Assembly (NCBI RefSeq): GCF_014654785.1
Contig: NZ_BNBD01000003.1
Location: 248,001-312,000, forward strand
Reading direction: 5' to 3'
From: Streptomyces mashuensis
Lineage (GTDB): Bacteria; Actinomycetota; Actinomycetes; Streptomycetales; Streptomycetaceae
DNA: 64,000 nucleotides
The translations under genes and the position numbers were made by a program. The notes beneath the pieces were generated by a model that was not told where the DNA came from, searched no databases, and saw only the letters and a program-made list of their open reading frames with translations. Each line of letters opens with the position of its first letter. The first letter of the stretch is position 1. Shown one piece after another: positions 17,757 to 30,734 of the stretch.

Positions 17757-19612
17757 CGTTCCTGGCTTTCGGGCTGGGGGCGTTGTGCGGTGCGGATCCA
17801 GAGTTCGCAGGCGAGCGTGGCCGGCATGGTGCGTTCGTGGTGCCGCGCGGAGTAGGGGCGGCGGAACAGTTCGCGCAGCGGCGCGGGGTCGACGAGCCCG
17901 AGCTCCGCCAGGTGGGAGGAGTCGAAGAGGCCGGCCAGTTCGCGGCGGTGCTTCTCGAAGCTCTCGGCGGCGATGCGGCCCCCGTCGCCCTTAGTGCGCC
18001 GGGTGAGCAGTTCGCGCGGCAGCACGCCGGCCAGGGCCGTCTTGATGAGCGGCTTGAACTCCCATGGCGTGGCGCGCTGTTCGGGGCGTACGGCGAGGCA
18101 GACGTGGAGCACCCGGTCGTCCAGGAAGGGCGAGGACTGGGTGAACTCGGTGGTGTCGACCAGCTGGTGGTGCTGGCGGATCATCCGGCCGACGCTCTGG
18201 ATCTCCAGCAGGTCGCCGTGGCGGCCGCGGGTGGGCGCGAGGGGGTGGGCCGTGCGGGCGGTCTGCCGCAACGCCTCACCGATCAGGTGCCGGGCCTCGG
18301 GCGTGAGCCAGCCGGGCACCTGGAGGGCCCCGCCCCAGGCGAACACCGAGGAACGCCGCGGGCCGGCGGGGCTGTTCCGGGTCAGCGCGTCGGCCTCGGT
18401 GGCCAGCCAGCTGCCGTACGAGCGGCCGTCCAGCAGGTCGCGCAGGGGCACGGCCGGGCCGCCGGCGGGGCCGGCGAGTGCGCGGAGGGTACGGAGCCGC
18501 TTCAGGGCGAGCAGCGGACGGCTGCGCAGCAGGTCGTGGTCGTATGCGGGGTGGCCGGTGAGCAGCTGGTCGCCGCCGAAGCCGTCGATGTGCAGGCGCG
18601 AGCCGTGGGCGACGGCCTTGTCCCGTACCGCCCGGATGCGCGGGGCGCTGGACAGGGCGACGGCGGGTTCGTCGGGGAGGGCGTCCAGGGGCAGCAGGCT
18701 GCCGTCGGCGCCGAAGAAGCCACCGAAGAAGCCGGGGAGGTCGTGGGAGGGGTAGACGACGTGACGCATCTGCGGGAGGTGGGCGGCGGCCTTCTGCGCC
18801 CAGTGGAGGTCGTCGTCGGCGTCGTCGGGGTTGTCCATGGTGAAGGCGGTCAGCCCGGGGCGTTCGCGGGCGGCCAGCATGGTGAGGCTGGTGGAGTCGA
18901 GGCCGCCGGAGAGATCGAGGGTGACGGTGCCGGTGTCGCGGGTGCGTGCACGGACGGCCGCTTCGAGGGCGCGGGCCAGTTCCGTCGCGCCCTCTTCGAG
19001 GGAGAGCACCGGTTCGGGGGCCTGCCACCAGCGGGCCGTGGTCTGGTGCCGGCCGTCCGGGGAGAGGACCAGGCGGGTGCCGGGCGGCACGGCCGTGACG
19101 TTGCGCCAAGGGGTCCGGTCGGCCAGCGGGTGCGGGAGCGAGGGCAGCAGGCGCAGGGCCAGCGCGGTGCGGTCCAGGGAGGCGCCGAGGAGGGCGGCCA
19201 GGACGTCGGCGCGGTCGGCGGCGAAGGCCAGGCCGTCGAGCCGGCCGTGGAAGACGCGGCGCAGGCCCGAGGCGCTGCCCTGGATGTGGAGGCGGTCGCC
19301 GACGTGGGCGACGAGGTGGAAGCTGCCGGCCCAGGTGGTGCCGAGCCGGTCCAGGTCGCGGGGCGCGCGGACGCGGGCGGCGGCCTCGGCGAGGCGGGCC
19401 TCGGTCACGTCGCTGTGTCCGATGACGGCGAGGCGGGTGCCTCCGTGTTCGGCGACGACCACCTGGCCGGGTACCAGCCGGCCGGCCACCCAGGGCCGGC
19501 CGGACCGGTGCGTCAGGACGGACTCGGTGCCCGGTGGGAGCCGGCGGGCCGCCTCGGCCGCGGACTCGTGGTCCGGCAGGACCACGAAGTGGGGCGTGGC
19601 GGCACCGACCAT
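17753..19612 (-). CDS. Lasso peptide cyclase (C, asparagine synthetase-like)
   Basis: The C protein adenylates the ring Asp/Glu side chain and forms the isopeptide bond with the core N-terminus while the tail is threaded. The 619-residue protein has a degenerate glutaminase-like N-terminal domain without a Cys2 nucleophile, as in lasso cyclases. The ATP pyrophosphatase motif SGGLDST is at 235-241, and the downstream IDGFGGDQLLTGHPAY matches the Asn_synthase domain. The ATG at 19612 has GAGGAGA upstream and lies 51 nt after the precursor stop. Confidence 0.93.
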   Translation of the reverse strand: MVGAATPHFVVLPDHESAAEAARRLPPGTESVLTHRSGRPWVAGRLVPGQVVVAEHGGTRLAVIGHSDVTEARLAEAAARVRAPRDLDRLGTTWAGSFHLVAHVGDRLHIQGSASGLRRVFHGRLDGLAFAADRADVLAALLGASLDRTALALRLLPSLPHPLADRTPWRNVTAVPPGTRLVLSPDGRHQTTARWWQAPEPVLSLEEGATELARALEAAVRARTRDTGTVTLDLSGGLDSTSLTMLAARERPGLTAFTMDNPDDADDDLHWAQKAAAHLPQMRHVVYPSHDLPGFFGGFFGADGSLLPLDALPDEPAVALSSAPRIRAVRDKAVAHGSRLHIDGFGGDQLLTGHPAYDHDLLRSRPLLALKRLRTLRALAGPAGGPAVPLRDLLDGRSYGSWLATEADALTRNSPAGPRRSSVFAWGGALQVPGWLTPEARHLIGEALRQTARTAHPLAPTRGRHGDLLEIQSVGRMIRQHHQLVDTTEFTQSSPFLDDRVLHVCLAVRPEQRATPWEFKPLIKTALAGVLPRELLTRRTKGDGGRIAAESFEKHRRELAGLFDSSHLAELGLVDPAPLRELFRRPYSARHHERTMPATLACELWIRTAQRPQPESQER

Positions 19613-19663
19613 GAACGTCTCCTCACCGGTCTCACCGGATTCCCTCGCCGCGTCGGGGTGCCA

Positions 19664-19810
19664 CTACCACCAGCTCTTGGGGTAGTTCACCACCGGCTCG
19701 ACGCCCTTGATGCCGAGGATGCCGGTGTCCTCGGCGAAGGAACCCGCCTCGAACATCTCCGGAGCCTCGTAGGCCTGCAGCTCCCGGCTGTCCGCGCGCT
19801 CGTCGTTCAT
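19664..19810 (-). CDS. Lasso peptide precursor (A)
   Basis: A 48-residue precursor is preceded by GGAGGGAGGTGAG ending 8 nt before the ATG. The leader (1-30) has Y14-E-A-P17-E-M19 and ends E-D-T29-G30. Counted from Ile31 these are Tyr-17, Pro-14, Met-12 (usually Leu) and Thr-2, exactly the known lasso leader register. The core is therefore residues 31-48, ILGIKGVEPVVNYPKSWW. The only acidic residue is Glu8, so an 8-residue Ile1-Glu8 macrolactam is predicted, with a 10-residue tail ending Trp-Trp. Summing monoisotopic residue masses gives about 2066.1 Da for the cyclised peptide. Ile at position 1 is less common than Gly. I do not recognise this core as a named lasso peptide. Confidence 0.93.
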   Translation of the reverse strand: MNDERADSRELQAYEAPEMFEAGSFAEDTGILGIKGVEPVVNYPKSWW

Positions 19811-19953
19811 TATTGAACTCACCTCCCTCCTGCTGATCCGTGGGATCGGAGGGCAGCGCTGCCGCGCACGGGAACGCGGGGCGGTGCTGTACGCACCGCC
19901 CAACTGCCGTGGGCACCGGAGGAATTGAGGCCCCCGTGACGTCCTGACCGGTG

Positions 19954-20012
19954 CTTGATCACGACTGTTCCACAGTCGAACGTATGGATCAAGGTCGGGA
20001 TACGGCCGTATC
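19954..20012. promoter_or_regulatory. Cluster of palindromes upstream of the lasso operon
   Basis: Three inverted repeats are packed in 59 bp about 145 bp before the precursor start. CTTGATC (19954-19960) pairs with GATCAAG (19987-19993), enclosing GACTGT-TCC-ACAGTC (19963-19977). A perfect 14-bp palindrome GATACGGCCGTATC (19999-20012) follows. On the minus strand TTGATC (19992-19987) could be a -35 box. This looks like a regulated promoter; no regulator gene is adjacent. Confidence 0.55.
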
Positions 20013-20077
20013 GTCCCGCAGATTCCGGAATGTGCTGCACCACTTGCCGGCCGGCAGCAGCACCGGCACCGGCGGTG

Positions 20078-20770
20078 TCACTCCTCGATCGCCCCGCCCA
20101 CGCTCCGCAGGTGCCGGCGGAAGGTGTACGACGGGTCGGCGGCGCGGCGGGCGAGGTAGCCGGCGAACGCCGTCTGGTCGCGCAGGGTCTCGCCGGCGCG
20201 GATGCGGCGGGCCTGCTCGCGCTCGGTGCGGTGGATGGCGCGGGCCGTCTCCAGGAGCTCGGCGGCGCGGGCGGCCGGGAGGAAGAGCACACCGTCCTCG
20301 TCGCCGACGACCACGTCGTCGGCGCTCACCGTGTGCGGCCCGAACCGCACCGTCTCCAGGGCGCCGGGCTCACGGTCGTCCAGCCGTACGGGGCCGGGCG
20401 GGCAGCTGCCGTAACTGAAGACGGGCAGGCCGATCTCCACCAGGTCGGCGGTGTCGCGGTGCAGGCCCCACACCACCAGGCCCGCCACGCCCGCCGCCGC
20501 GGCCTCCAGCACCACCAGGTCGCCGATGCACGCCTCGTCCTGCCGGCCGTCGTTGCCGACGACCAGCACGTCGCCCTCGCGGGATCCGCCGAGCGCCTCC
20601 AGGAAGACGTCCACGCTGCCGTAGTGCCGCGCCGGCAGCACCCGCCCCGCCACGCGCCCGCCGGGCACCACCGCGGCGATGCCGGGCGGGGCCGTGCGCA
20701 GCGGCACCCCCTGCCGTACGCAGGCGTCGGCCAGCAGCGGCGTGGACAGTCCGGCGAAGTCCTTCAGCAC
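20078..20770 (-). CDS. RraA-family protein (HMG/CHA aldolase-like)
   Basis: The 230-residue protein belongs to the RraA/MenG fold: TPLLADACVRQGV at the N-terminus, VVPGGRVAGRVLPAR, GDVLVVGNDGRQDEACIGDLVVLEAAAAGVAGLVVWG, and a late GDEDGVLFLP. Members are divalent-metal 4-hydroxy-4-methyl-2-oxoglutarate aldolases/oxaloacetate decarboxylases, or RNase E inhibitors in proteobacteria; here an aldolase or unknown role is likelier. The GTG at 20770 (VLKDFAGLS) is the first start before the domain, with GAGGGGGACCC upstream. It lies between argR and the lasso operon, 40 nt after argR on the same strand, so it may receive arg transcription. Confidence 0.8.
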   Translation of the reverse strand: MLKDFAGLSTPLLADACVRQGVPLRTAPPGIAAVVPGGRVAGRVLPARHYGSVDVFLEALGGSREGDVLVVGNDGRQDEACIGDLVVLEAAAAGVAGLVVWGLHRDTADLVEIGLPVFSYGSCPPGPVRLDDREPGALETVRFGPHTVSADDVVVGDEDGVLFLPAARAAELLETARAIHRTEREQARRIRAGETLRDQTAFAGYLARRAADPSYTFRRHLRSVGGAIEE

Positions 20771-20810
20771 GGGTCCCCCTCGTCGGTCCTCGTCGTGGGC
20801 TGCTCGCCGC

Positions 20811-21371
20811 TCAGCCGGCGTCGGCCCCGCGGTGCTCCCGCTGGGCCAGCCGCAGCAGGTGGTCGGCGAGCGCCTGGCCGCCGACCGGGTCACGGCTGAT
20901 GAGCAGCACGGTGTCGTCACCGGCGATGGTGCCGATGATCTCGTGCACGCCGGCCTGGTCGATGGCCGAGGCGAAGAACTGGGCGGCGCCCGGCGGGGTG
21001 CGCAGCACCACCAGGTTGGCCGACGCCTCGGCGGAGATCAGCAGCTCGGCGGCCAGGCGGCCCATCCGGGCCTCGGAGGCCGACTCGCCGAGGGGGGCGC
21101 GCGGAGTGCGGTCGCCCCCCTCGGACGGGACGGCGTAGATGAGCTCGCCGCCCGTGTTGCGGATCTTGACGGCGCCCAGTTCGTCGAGGTCGCGGGAGAG
21201 CGTCGCCTGGGTGACGGACAGCCCGTCCTCGGCGAGCAGCCGCGCCAGCTGGCTCTGCGACCGGACCGCCTGCCGGCCGAGGATGTCCACGATCCGGCGG
21301 TGCCGTGCGGTGCGGGTCTGCGGCACGGCCTGGCCGCCCTGGCCCGGATCGGTCTGCTGCGCCTCGGTCAT
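20811..21371 (-). CDS. argR: Arginine repressor
   Basis: ArgR binds ARG boxes as an arginine-loaded hexamer to repress the arg genes. The 186-residue protein has a winged-HTH N-terminal domain ([49 protein letters not shown]) and a C-terminal oligomerisation/arginine domain with [18 protein letters not shown]. The 25-residue N-terminal extension is typical of Streptomyces. Nine bases separate it from argD, so it is the last arg gene of the operon and under its own control through the argC promoter. Confidence 0.96.
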   Translation of the reverse strand: MTEAQQTDPGQGGQAVPQTRTARHRRIVDILGRQAVRSQSQLARLLAEDGLSVTQATLSRDLDELGAVKIRNTGGELIYAVPSEGGDRTPRAPLGESASEARMGRLAAELLISAEASANLVVLRTPPGAAQFFASAIDQAGVHEIIGTIAGDDTVLLISRDPVGGQALADHLLRLAQREHRGADAG

Positions 21372-21379
21372 GGTGTTCG

Positions 21380-22585
21380 TCAGTCTCCGGATCGTCGTTC
21401 CTCGTCGGCTCTCGCGGCGGCGTCCAGGATGCCGGGCAGGGCCCGGACGAACGCCGTGGCCTCGTCCCGGGTGAGGATCAGGGGCGGGGCCAGCCGCACC
21501 ACGCCGGGTGCGACCGCGTTCACCAGGAAGCCGGCTTCCCGGGCCGCCTGCTGCACCGTCGGTGCGAGGGGCCTGTCAAGGACAATACCCAGCAGGAGGC
21601 CGCTGCCACGGACGTGGTCGATCAACGGGTGACGGAGCGCCGCGATCCCGTCATGCAGCTCCGCCCCCACCTGCCGTACGTGGTCCAGGGCGCCGTCGGC
21701 GGCCAGGGTGTCGAGGACGGCGAGCGCGGCGGCGCAGGAGACGGGGTTGCCGCCGAAGGTGGAGCCGTGCTGGCCGGGCGTGAGCAGCCCGGCGGCGGGG
21801 CCGAAGGCGAGCGTGGCACCGATGGGCAGGCCGCCGCCGAGGCCCTTGGCGAGGGTGACGACATCGGGTTCGACGCCCTGCGCCTGATGGGCGAACCAGT
21901 GCCCGGTCCGGCCGACACCTGTCTGGATCTCGTCGAGACACAGCAGCGTCCCCGTGGCCCGGGTGATCTCGCGGGCGGCGGCGAGGTAGCCGTCCGGGGG
22001 GACGACGACGCCGTTCTCGCCCTGCACGGGCTCCAGCACGACCATGGCGGTCCGCTCGGTGACGGCGGCGCGCAGCGCCTCCACGTCGCCGTACGGCACG
22101 TGGGTGACGTCGCCGGGCAGCGGGCGGAAGGGGTCCTGCTTGGCGGGCTGGCCGGTGAGGGCGAGGGCGCCCATGGTGCGGCCGTGGAAGCCGCCGGTGC
22201 TGGACACCATGTGCGTGCGGCCGGTGCGCCGGCCGATCTTGAAGGCGGCCTCGACCGCCTCGGCGCCGGAGTTGCCGAAGTAGACGCGGCCGGGGCGGCC
22301 GGCCAGCTCCAGGAGGCGTTCGGCGAGTTCGACGGTGGGTTCGGCGACGTAGAGGTTGGAGACGTGGCCGAGGGTGGCGATCTGGTCGGAGACGGCGCGG
22401 ACGACGGCGGGGTGGGCGTGGCCGAGGACGTTCACGGCGATGCCGCCGACGAAGTCGAGGTAGGCGTTGCCGTCGGCGTCCCACACGGTCGACCCCTCGC
22501 CGCGCACGAGGGGCAGCGACGGGGTGCCGTAGTTGTCCATCAGCGCGGCCTGCCAGCGCGCGGTGAGCTTCTCGTTGGCGGTCAC
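21380..22585 (-). CDS. argD: Acetylornithine aminotransferase
   Basis: This PLP class-III aminotransferase converts N-acetylglutamate semialdehyde to N-acetylornithine. It has 401 residues, with [19 protein letters not shown] for cofactor binding, [18 protein letters not shown], and the Schiff-base Lys in [12 protein letters not shown]. The GTG at 22585 overlaps the argB stop by four bases. The longer upstream frame is a shadow of argB. Confidence 0.95.
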   Translation of the reverse strand: MTANEKLTARWQAALMDNYGTPSLPLVRGEGSTVWDADGNAYLDFVGGIAVNVLGHAHPAVVRAVSDQIATLGHVSNLYVAEPTVELAERLLELAGRPGRVYFGNSGAEAVEAAFKIGRRTGRTHMVSSTGGFHGRTMGALALTGQPAKQDPFRPLPGDVTHVPYGDVEALRAAVTERTAMVVLEPVQGENGVVVPPDGYLAAAREITRATGTLLCLDEIQTGVGRTGHWFAHQAQGVEPDVVTLAKGLGGGLPIGATLAFGPAAGLLTPGQHGSTFGGNPVSCAAALAVLDTLAADGALDHVRQVGAELHDGIAALRHPLIDHVRGSGLLLGIVLDRPLAPTVQQAAREAGFLVNAVAPGVVRLAPPLILTRDEATAFVRALPGILDAAARADEERRSGD

Positions 22586-23520
22586 TCCCCCGCCACCTCC
22601 CCCTCGTCGGCCCCGTCGGGCACGACCATGGTGCCGATGCCGTCGTCCGTGAAGATCTCCAGCAGGATGGCGTGCTGGACCCGGCCGTCGATGACGCGGG
22701 CGGTGCTGACGCCGTTGCGCACGGCGTGCAGACACCCCTCCATCTTGGGCACCATGCCGCTGGCCAGGTCGGGCAGCATGGCCTCCAGCTCGCTCGCGGT
22801 GAGCCGGCTGATGACGTCGTCGCTGTGCGGCCAGTCGGCGTACAGGCCCTCGACGTCGGTGAGCACCATCAGGGTCTCGGCGCCCAGCCCGGCGGCGAGG
22901 GCGGCCGCGGCGGTGTCGGCGTTGACGTTGAAGACGCCGCCGTCGTCGCCGCGGGCGACGGAGGACACGACGGGGATGCGGCCGTCGTCGAGGAGCGCCT
23001 TCACGGCGCCGGTGTCGACGGCGGTGACCTCCCCGACGCGGCCGATGTCGACGGGCCGGCCGTCGACGGTCGCGTAGTGCCGGGTGGCGGTGAGGGTGTG
23101 GGCGTCCTCGCCGGTCATGCCGACGGCGAGCGGGCCGTGCGCGTTGAGCAGGCCGACGAGTTCGCGCTGCACCTGCCCGGCGAGCACCATCCGCACCACG
23201 TCCATGGCCTCGGGGCTGGTGACCCGGAGCCCGGCGGTGAACTGCGAGGGGATGCCGAACCGTTCGAGCTGGGCGCTGATCTGCGGGCCGCCGCCGTGCA
23301 CGACGACGGGCCGCAGCCCGGCGTGGTGCAGGAAGACGACGTCCTGGGCGAAGGCGGCCTTGAGCTCGTCGTCGACCATGGCGTTGCCGCCGAACTTGAT
23401 GACGACGGTGCGGCCGCGGTGGCGGGTGAGCCAGGGCAGGGCCTCGACGAGGATGCGGGCCTTGGGCAGGGCGGTGTGGCGGCGGGTGCTCGTGGCCGCG
23501 GCCTGGCGGATGGTCGTCAT
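22582..23520 (-). CDS. argB: Acetylglutamate kinase
   Basis: ArgB phosphorylates N-acetylglutamate, usually the arginine-feedback step. The 312-residue amino-acid-kinase protein has [64 protein letters not shown] and [13 protein letters not shown], covering the ATP and substrate sites. An N-terminal helix before the kinase fold (about 25 residues) is the part associated with arginine-sensitive hexameric forms. The ATG at 23520 overlaps the argJ stop. Confidence 0.95.
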   Translation of the reverse strand: MTTIRQAAATSTRRHTALPKARILVEALPWLTRHRGRTVVIKFGGNAMVDDELKAAFAQDVVFLHHAGLRPVVVHGGGPQISAQLERFGIPSQFTAGLRVTSPEAMDVVRMVLAGQVQRELVGLLNAHGPLAVGMTGEDAHTLTATRHYATVDGRPVDIGRVGEVTAVDTGAVKALLDDGRIPVVSSVARGDDGGVFNVNADTAAAALAAGLGAETLMVLTDVEGLYADWPHSDDVISRLTASELEAMLPDLASGMVPKMEGCLHAVRNGVSTARVIDGRVQHAILLEIFTDDGIGTMVVPDGADEGEVAGE

Positions 23521-24664
23521 GAGGAGTAGGCGCTGTTCTCGTGGACGTAGTCGGCGGTCAGGTCGTTGGCCCAGATCACGGCGGATTCGGGGCCGGCGTG
23601 CAGGTCGACGGTGATGCGGACCTCGCGGTAGCGCATGTCGACCAGGTCGCGGTCCTCGCCGGCGGCGCCGTCCCGGCACACCCACACGCCGTTGATGGCC
23701 ACGTCGAGGCGGTCGGGCTCGAAGGCGGCGGAGGTGGTGCCGATGGCGGAGAGCACCCGGCCCCAGTTGGGGTCCTCGCCGTGGATGGCGCACTTGAGGA
23801 GGTTGTTGCGGGCGATCGAGCGGCCCACCTCCACGGCGTCGTCCTCGGTGGCGGCGCCGGTGACCTCGATGCGGATGTCCTTGGTGGCGCCCTCGGCGTC
23901 GCCGATGAGCTGCCGGGCCAGGTCGTCGCAGACGGTGCGGACGGCCTCGGCGAAGGCGTCCGCGTCGGGCGTGACGCCGGAGGCGCCGGAGGCCAGGAGC
24001 AGCACGGTGTCGTTGGTGGACATGCAGCCGTCGGAGTCGACCCGGTCGAAGGTGGTGCGGGTGGCGTCGCGCAGGGCGGCGTCCAGGGCGGGCGCGTCGA
24101 GGTCGGCGTCGGTGGTGAGGACGACGAGCATGGTGGCCAGGCCGGGGGCGAGCATGCCCGCGCCCTTGGCCATGCCCCCGACCGTCCATCCGGCGCCTTC
24201 CGCCACGGCGGTCTTGTGGACCGTGTCGGTGGTCTTGATGGCGATGGCGGCCTTCTCGCCGCCGTACGGGGAGAGGTCGGCGGCGGCCTTCTCGATGCCG
24301 GGCAGCAGCCGGTCCATGGGGAGGCGGACGCCGATGAGGCCGGTGGAGGCCACGGCGACCTCGGCGGCGTTCACGCCGAGCACCTCGGCGGCCTTCTCGG
24401 CGGTGGCGTGGGTGTCCTGGAAGCCCTGGGGGCCGGTGCAGGCGTTGGCGCCGCCGGAGTTGAGGACGACGGCGGCGACCTGCCCGCCCTTGAGGACCTG
24501 CTGCGACCAGAGGACGGGCGCGGCCTTGACGCGGTTGGCGGTGAAGACGCCCGCGGCGGCCAGGCGGGGGCCGTTGTTGACCACGAGGGCCAGGTCGGGG
24601 CTGCCGCTCTCCTTGATCCCGGCGGCTATGCCGGCCGCCGTGAAGCCCTTTGCTGCGGTGACGC

Positions 24665-24668
<4 letters not shown>
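23517..24668 (-). CDS. argJ: Bifunctional ornithine acetyltransferase/N-acetylglutamate synthase
   Basis: ArgJ recycles the acetyl group from acetylornithine to glutamate, closing the cyclic pathway. The 383-residue proenzyme self-cleaves at the conserved A178-T179-M180-L181, with Thr179 becoming the N-terminal nucleophile of the beta chain. TTDTVHKTA and the oxyanion STGLIG segment are present. The GTG at 24668 has AAGGAGAAGGC upstream and overlaps the small ORF stop (GTGA). Confidence 0.95.
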
Positions 24669-25909
<1,241 letters not shown>

Positions 25910-26016
25910 TGGTGTCCGCAGGTCCCCCGGCTCCTCGCTGGAACTGAGCACTCCACCTGGCGGATGTGCACGTGATGCGGTGGGCTGAGCGTTCTGGCCG
26001 GCGGGCAGGTGGGACG

Positions 26017-26565
26017 TCAGTCGCCGGGCCGCGGCCGGTCGATGCGGTAGAGGTAGTGGGTACGGTCATCGACCGGGTTGTCCGGCTCCAGGTTTCCGAC
26101 CCCGACCCGGTGCAGTCCGGCCCGCTCGAGCGCTCGCCATGAAGCGCGGTTGGCTGCCACCACCGGGACGAGAATGCACGGGGCGGCCGAGTGTTCGGCC
26201 CAGGTTCGCACGATGGCGGAGTGGATCATCGCCGTCCCGATGCCCTGGCCGGTCCGGCGGGGATCGCCGATCAGGTAGTCGATGGTCATCGCGCCGTCAG
26301 GTACGGCGACGACGGACGCCAGCTCGGCCAGGTACTCGGGGTAGTCCCGCAGGCGTGAACGCTGCACCAGACCGACCGGAACGCCTTCGAGGAATGCGAG
26401 CAGATCTTCCGAGGGCTCCTCGCCCCGGGCGGCGGGGCCGAAGTCGCGCGCCACCGCCTCCGCCGTTGTCTCGTGATTCCACCATCGCTTCACGTGGGGC
26501 TGCTGCAGCCACATCCGCAGCAGGGGGAAGTCCTGCTCGTCGATCCGACGCCACGTGATCACCAC
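26017..26565 (-). CDS. GNAT acetyltransferase resembling AAC(6')/siderophore-type (Acetyltransf_8)
   Basis: This acetyltransferase of about 182 residues begins VVITWRRIDEQDFPLLRMWLQQPHVKRWW, which matches the start of aminoglycoside 6'-N-acetyltransferases and related lysine/siderophore acetylases. The acetyl-CoA loop is IGDPRRTGQGIGTAMI, followed by VAANRASWRALERAGLHRVG. Two tandem GTG codons (26565, 26562) are possible starts, with no strong RBS. It stands alone between argC and the UvrA-like gene. Aminoglycoside acetylation is possible but cannot be claimed from sequence. Confidence 0.78.
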   Translation of the reverse strand: MVITWRRIDEQDFPLLRMWLQQPHVKRWWNHETTAEAVARDFGPAARGEEPSEDLLAFLEGVPVGLVQRSRLRDYPEYLAELASVVAVPDGAMTIDYLIGDPRRTGQGIGTAMIHSAIVRTWAEHSAAPCILVPVVAANRASWRALERAGLHRVGVGNLEPDNPVDDRTHYLYRIDRPRPGD

Positions 26566-26711
26566 AAGACCGCCCCCGGACTGCTCCGCCGCGCCTGCGC
26601 ACGCTCCCTCGCAGGCTACGTGCGGCGCAGGCAAGTCCCAAGGGTCCCGCCACATCAGGCGCTCCACCCGCCAAGTGGAGTGCTCGGTCACCCTCGCGTC
26701 AGGCGACCCCG

Positions 26712-29066
<2,355 letters not shown>

Positions 29067-29105
29067 TGACGAGGTCCTTGTCCGGTTCGAGAGGGCGTGA
29101 GGGGG

Positions 29106-29522
29106 TCAGCGCTTGCGGGGCTGGTTGAAGCGGAGCATGTTGCCCGAGGGGTCGCGGAAGGCGCAGTCGCGCACCCCGTACGGCTGGTCGATGGGCTCCT
29201 GGAGGACCTCGGCACCGGCGGCCCGGACGCGCTCGAAGGTGGCGTCGACGTCGTCGGTGGAGAAGATCACCCCGCGCAGCACGCCCTTGGCCAGCAGTTC
29301 CGCCATGGTCTGCCGGTCGGCCGGCGAGGCGTTGGGGTCGGCGAGCGGCGGCTCCAGGACGATCTCCACGTCCGGCTGCTCGGGCGAGCCGACGGTCACC
29401 CAGCGCATGCCCTCGAAGGCGACGTCGTTGCGCACCTCCAGGCCGAGGGCGTCACGGTAGAAGGCGAGCGCCTCGTCGTGGTCGTGGACGGCGATGAAGC
29501 ACTGCGAAAGCTTGATGGTCAT
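29106..29522 (-). CDS. VOC-family (glyoxalase/bleomycin-resistance fold) protein
   Basis: The 138-residue single-domain protein has the VOC beta-alpha-beta pattern: FIAVHDHDEALAFYRDALGLEVRND, then GVIFSTDDVDATFERVRAAGAEVLQEP and FRDPSGNMLRF. The final metal-ligand Glu usual in glyoxalases is Arg here (NMLRF), so it may be a non-glyoxalase member. It lies between the AraC gene (10 nt) and the UvrA-like gene (39 nt), suggesting one stress-related operon. Confidence 0.83.
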   Translation of the reverse strand: MTIKLSQCFIAVHDHDEALAFYRDALGLEVRNDVAFEGMRWVTVGSPEQPDVEIVLEPPLADPNASPADRQTMAELLAKGVLRGVIFSTDDVDATFERVRAAGAEVLQEPIDQPYGVRDCAFRDPSGNMLRFNQPRKR

Positions 29523-29532
29523 GCCTCAGACG

Positions 29533-30006
29533 CTACGAGGCGGCGGCGGATCGCGCTTCTCCATTCCTGACCGGTTCCGGTCCCCGGCCCCGCACCGGCC
29601 GCGTGAAGATCTTCGCGACGCAGGCGGGGATCGCGGCGCCGGCGTCGTGGCCGCGGGCCCGGTAGGCGCTGGGGGTCTCACCGACCAGCTCGGTGAAGCG
29701 CGAGCTGAACGAGCCCAGCGAGGTGCAGCCCACGGCGAAGCAGACCTCCGTCACGCTGAGGTCGCCCCGCCGCAGGAGCGCCTTCGCCCGCTCGACGCGG
29801 CGGGTCATGAGGTAGCTGTAGGGCGTCTCCCCGAAGGCCGCGCGGAAGCTGCGCGAGAAGTGCCCGGCCGACATGTGCGCGGCCTGCGCCAGCGCCGGGA
29901 CGTCCAGCGGCTGCGCGTAGTCGCGGTCCATCGCGTCGCGCGCGCGGCGCAGCCGTACCAGGTCCTCCAGGGTCATGCGCTCCAGGATCGCACGGGGGTG
30001 TGTCAC
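29533..30006 (-). CDS. AraC-family transcriptional regulator (short form)
   Basis: The 157-residue protein consists mainly of the two-HTH AraC domain: MDRDYAQPLDVPALAQAAHMSAGHFSRSFRAAFGETPYSYLMTRRVERAKALL and SVTEVCFAVGCTSLGSFSSRFTELVGETPSAYR. There is no N-terminal sensor domain; a short basic C-terminal tail follows. The likely GTG start is at 30006 with an ATG ten codons later as an alternative. It probably controls the downstream VOC/UvrA-like pair. Confidence 0.85.
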   Translation of the reverse strand: MTHPRAILERMTLEDLVRLRRARDAMDRDYAQPLDVPALAQAAHMSAGHFSRSFRAAFGETPYSYLMTRRVERAKALLRRGDLSVTEVCFAVGCTSLGSFSSRFTELVGETPSAYRARGHDAGAAIPACVAKIFTRPVRGRGPEPVRNGEARSAAAS

Positions 30007-30016
30007 GCGGGGTCCG

Positions 30017-30619
30017 TCACGCGGGCCCGGTGAACAGCCGGTCCAGGTGCTGGTCGATCGCGGCGAGCACCTCCTCGGGGCCGACGGCCCCCAGTTCGAG
30101 GAGGGTGGTGAAACCGGTGAGGGCGAGGAGCAGGTGCGTCTCGGCCACCGGGTCGCGGTCGGCGGGGACGAGGCCGTCGGCGACGGCCCGGCGGATCAGC
30201 TGCTCCACGAGGTCCCGCCCGTGCAGGATGCCGTCGCGCGCCCGAGCGCGCAGGGCATCGTCGTGCAGGGCCTCCAGCACGTAGGCGGCGCTCATCCGGC
30301 TGGTGGCGCGGGCGTCGGGGTGCAGCGGGAGCGTCTCGGTGAGCATCACCCGGAGCACGTCGCGCGGGTGCGGGGCGTCGCCGAGCGCCGCGAGGCCCCG
30401 GCCGACGCGCAGGGTGGTCTGCTCGGCCGCGAAGTCCATGGCGAAGGAGAGCATCGCCTCGCGCGAGGCGAAGTAGTGCTGGAGCTGCCCCAGGGACATG
30501 CCCGCCTCCTGTGCCACCTCGCGCATGGTCAGGTGCGGGACGCCGCGCTGCTCGGCCACGCGCCACAGCGCGCGGGCGATGGCCTCCCGGCGGGCGCGGT
30601 GATCCACCTGCTTGGGCAT
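30017..30619 (-). CDS. TetR-family regulator divergent from the carboxylesterase
   Basis: The protein has about 200 residues with an N-terminal HTH (LTMREVAQEAGMSLGQLQHYFASREAMLSFAM) and a TetR_C-like effector domain. I chose ATG 30619 (MPKQVDHRARREAIA), with GAGGAGA about 12 nt upstream; a further ATG at 30670 lies inside the AT-rich promoter. The AT-rich 115-nt divergent gap to the esterase (TTGACA at 30664, TAAAAT at 30684, TATTAT on the other strand) probably holds both promoters and its operator. Ten bases separate its end from the araC start on the same strand. Confidence 0.85.
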   Translation of the reverse strand: MPKQVDHRARREAIARALWRVAEQRGVPHLTMREVAQEAGMSLGQLQHYFASREAMLSFAMDFAAEQTTLRVGRGLAALGDAPHPRDVLRVMLTETLPLHPDARATSRMSAAYVLEALHDDALRARARDGILHGRDLVEQLIRRAVADGLVPADRDPVAETHLLLALTGFTTLLELGAVGPEEVLAAIDQHLDRLFTGPA

Positions 30620-30734
30620 GCCGGCCTCGTCTCCTCTCCGCGGACCCCGTTTTTTCCATACGCTTGACATAATACAGCTGACCTAAAATCCTGGGGGAGA
30701 TCGAGAAAAACAATTCAGCGGGGAGGGCGGCGTC

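Noticed and set aside
19810..19903. 79-residue longer version of the lasso precursor frame
   Set aside because: The RBS sits 8 nt before ATG 19810, and the leader register fits only the 48-residue form.
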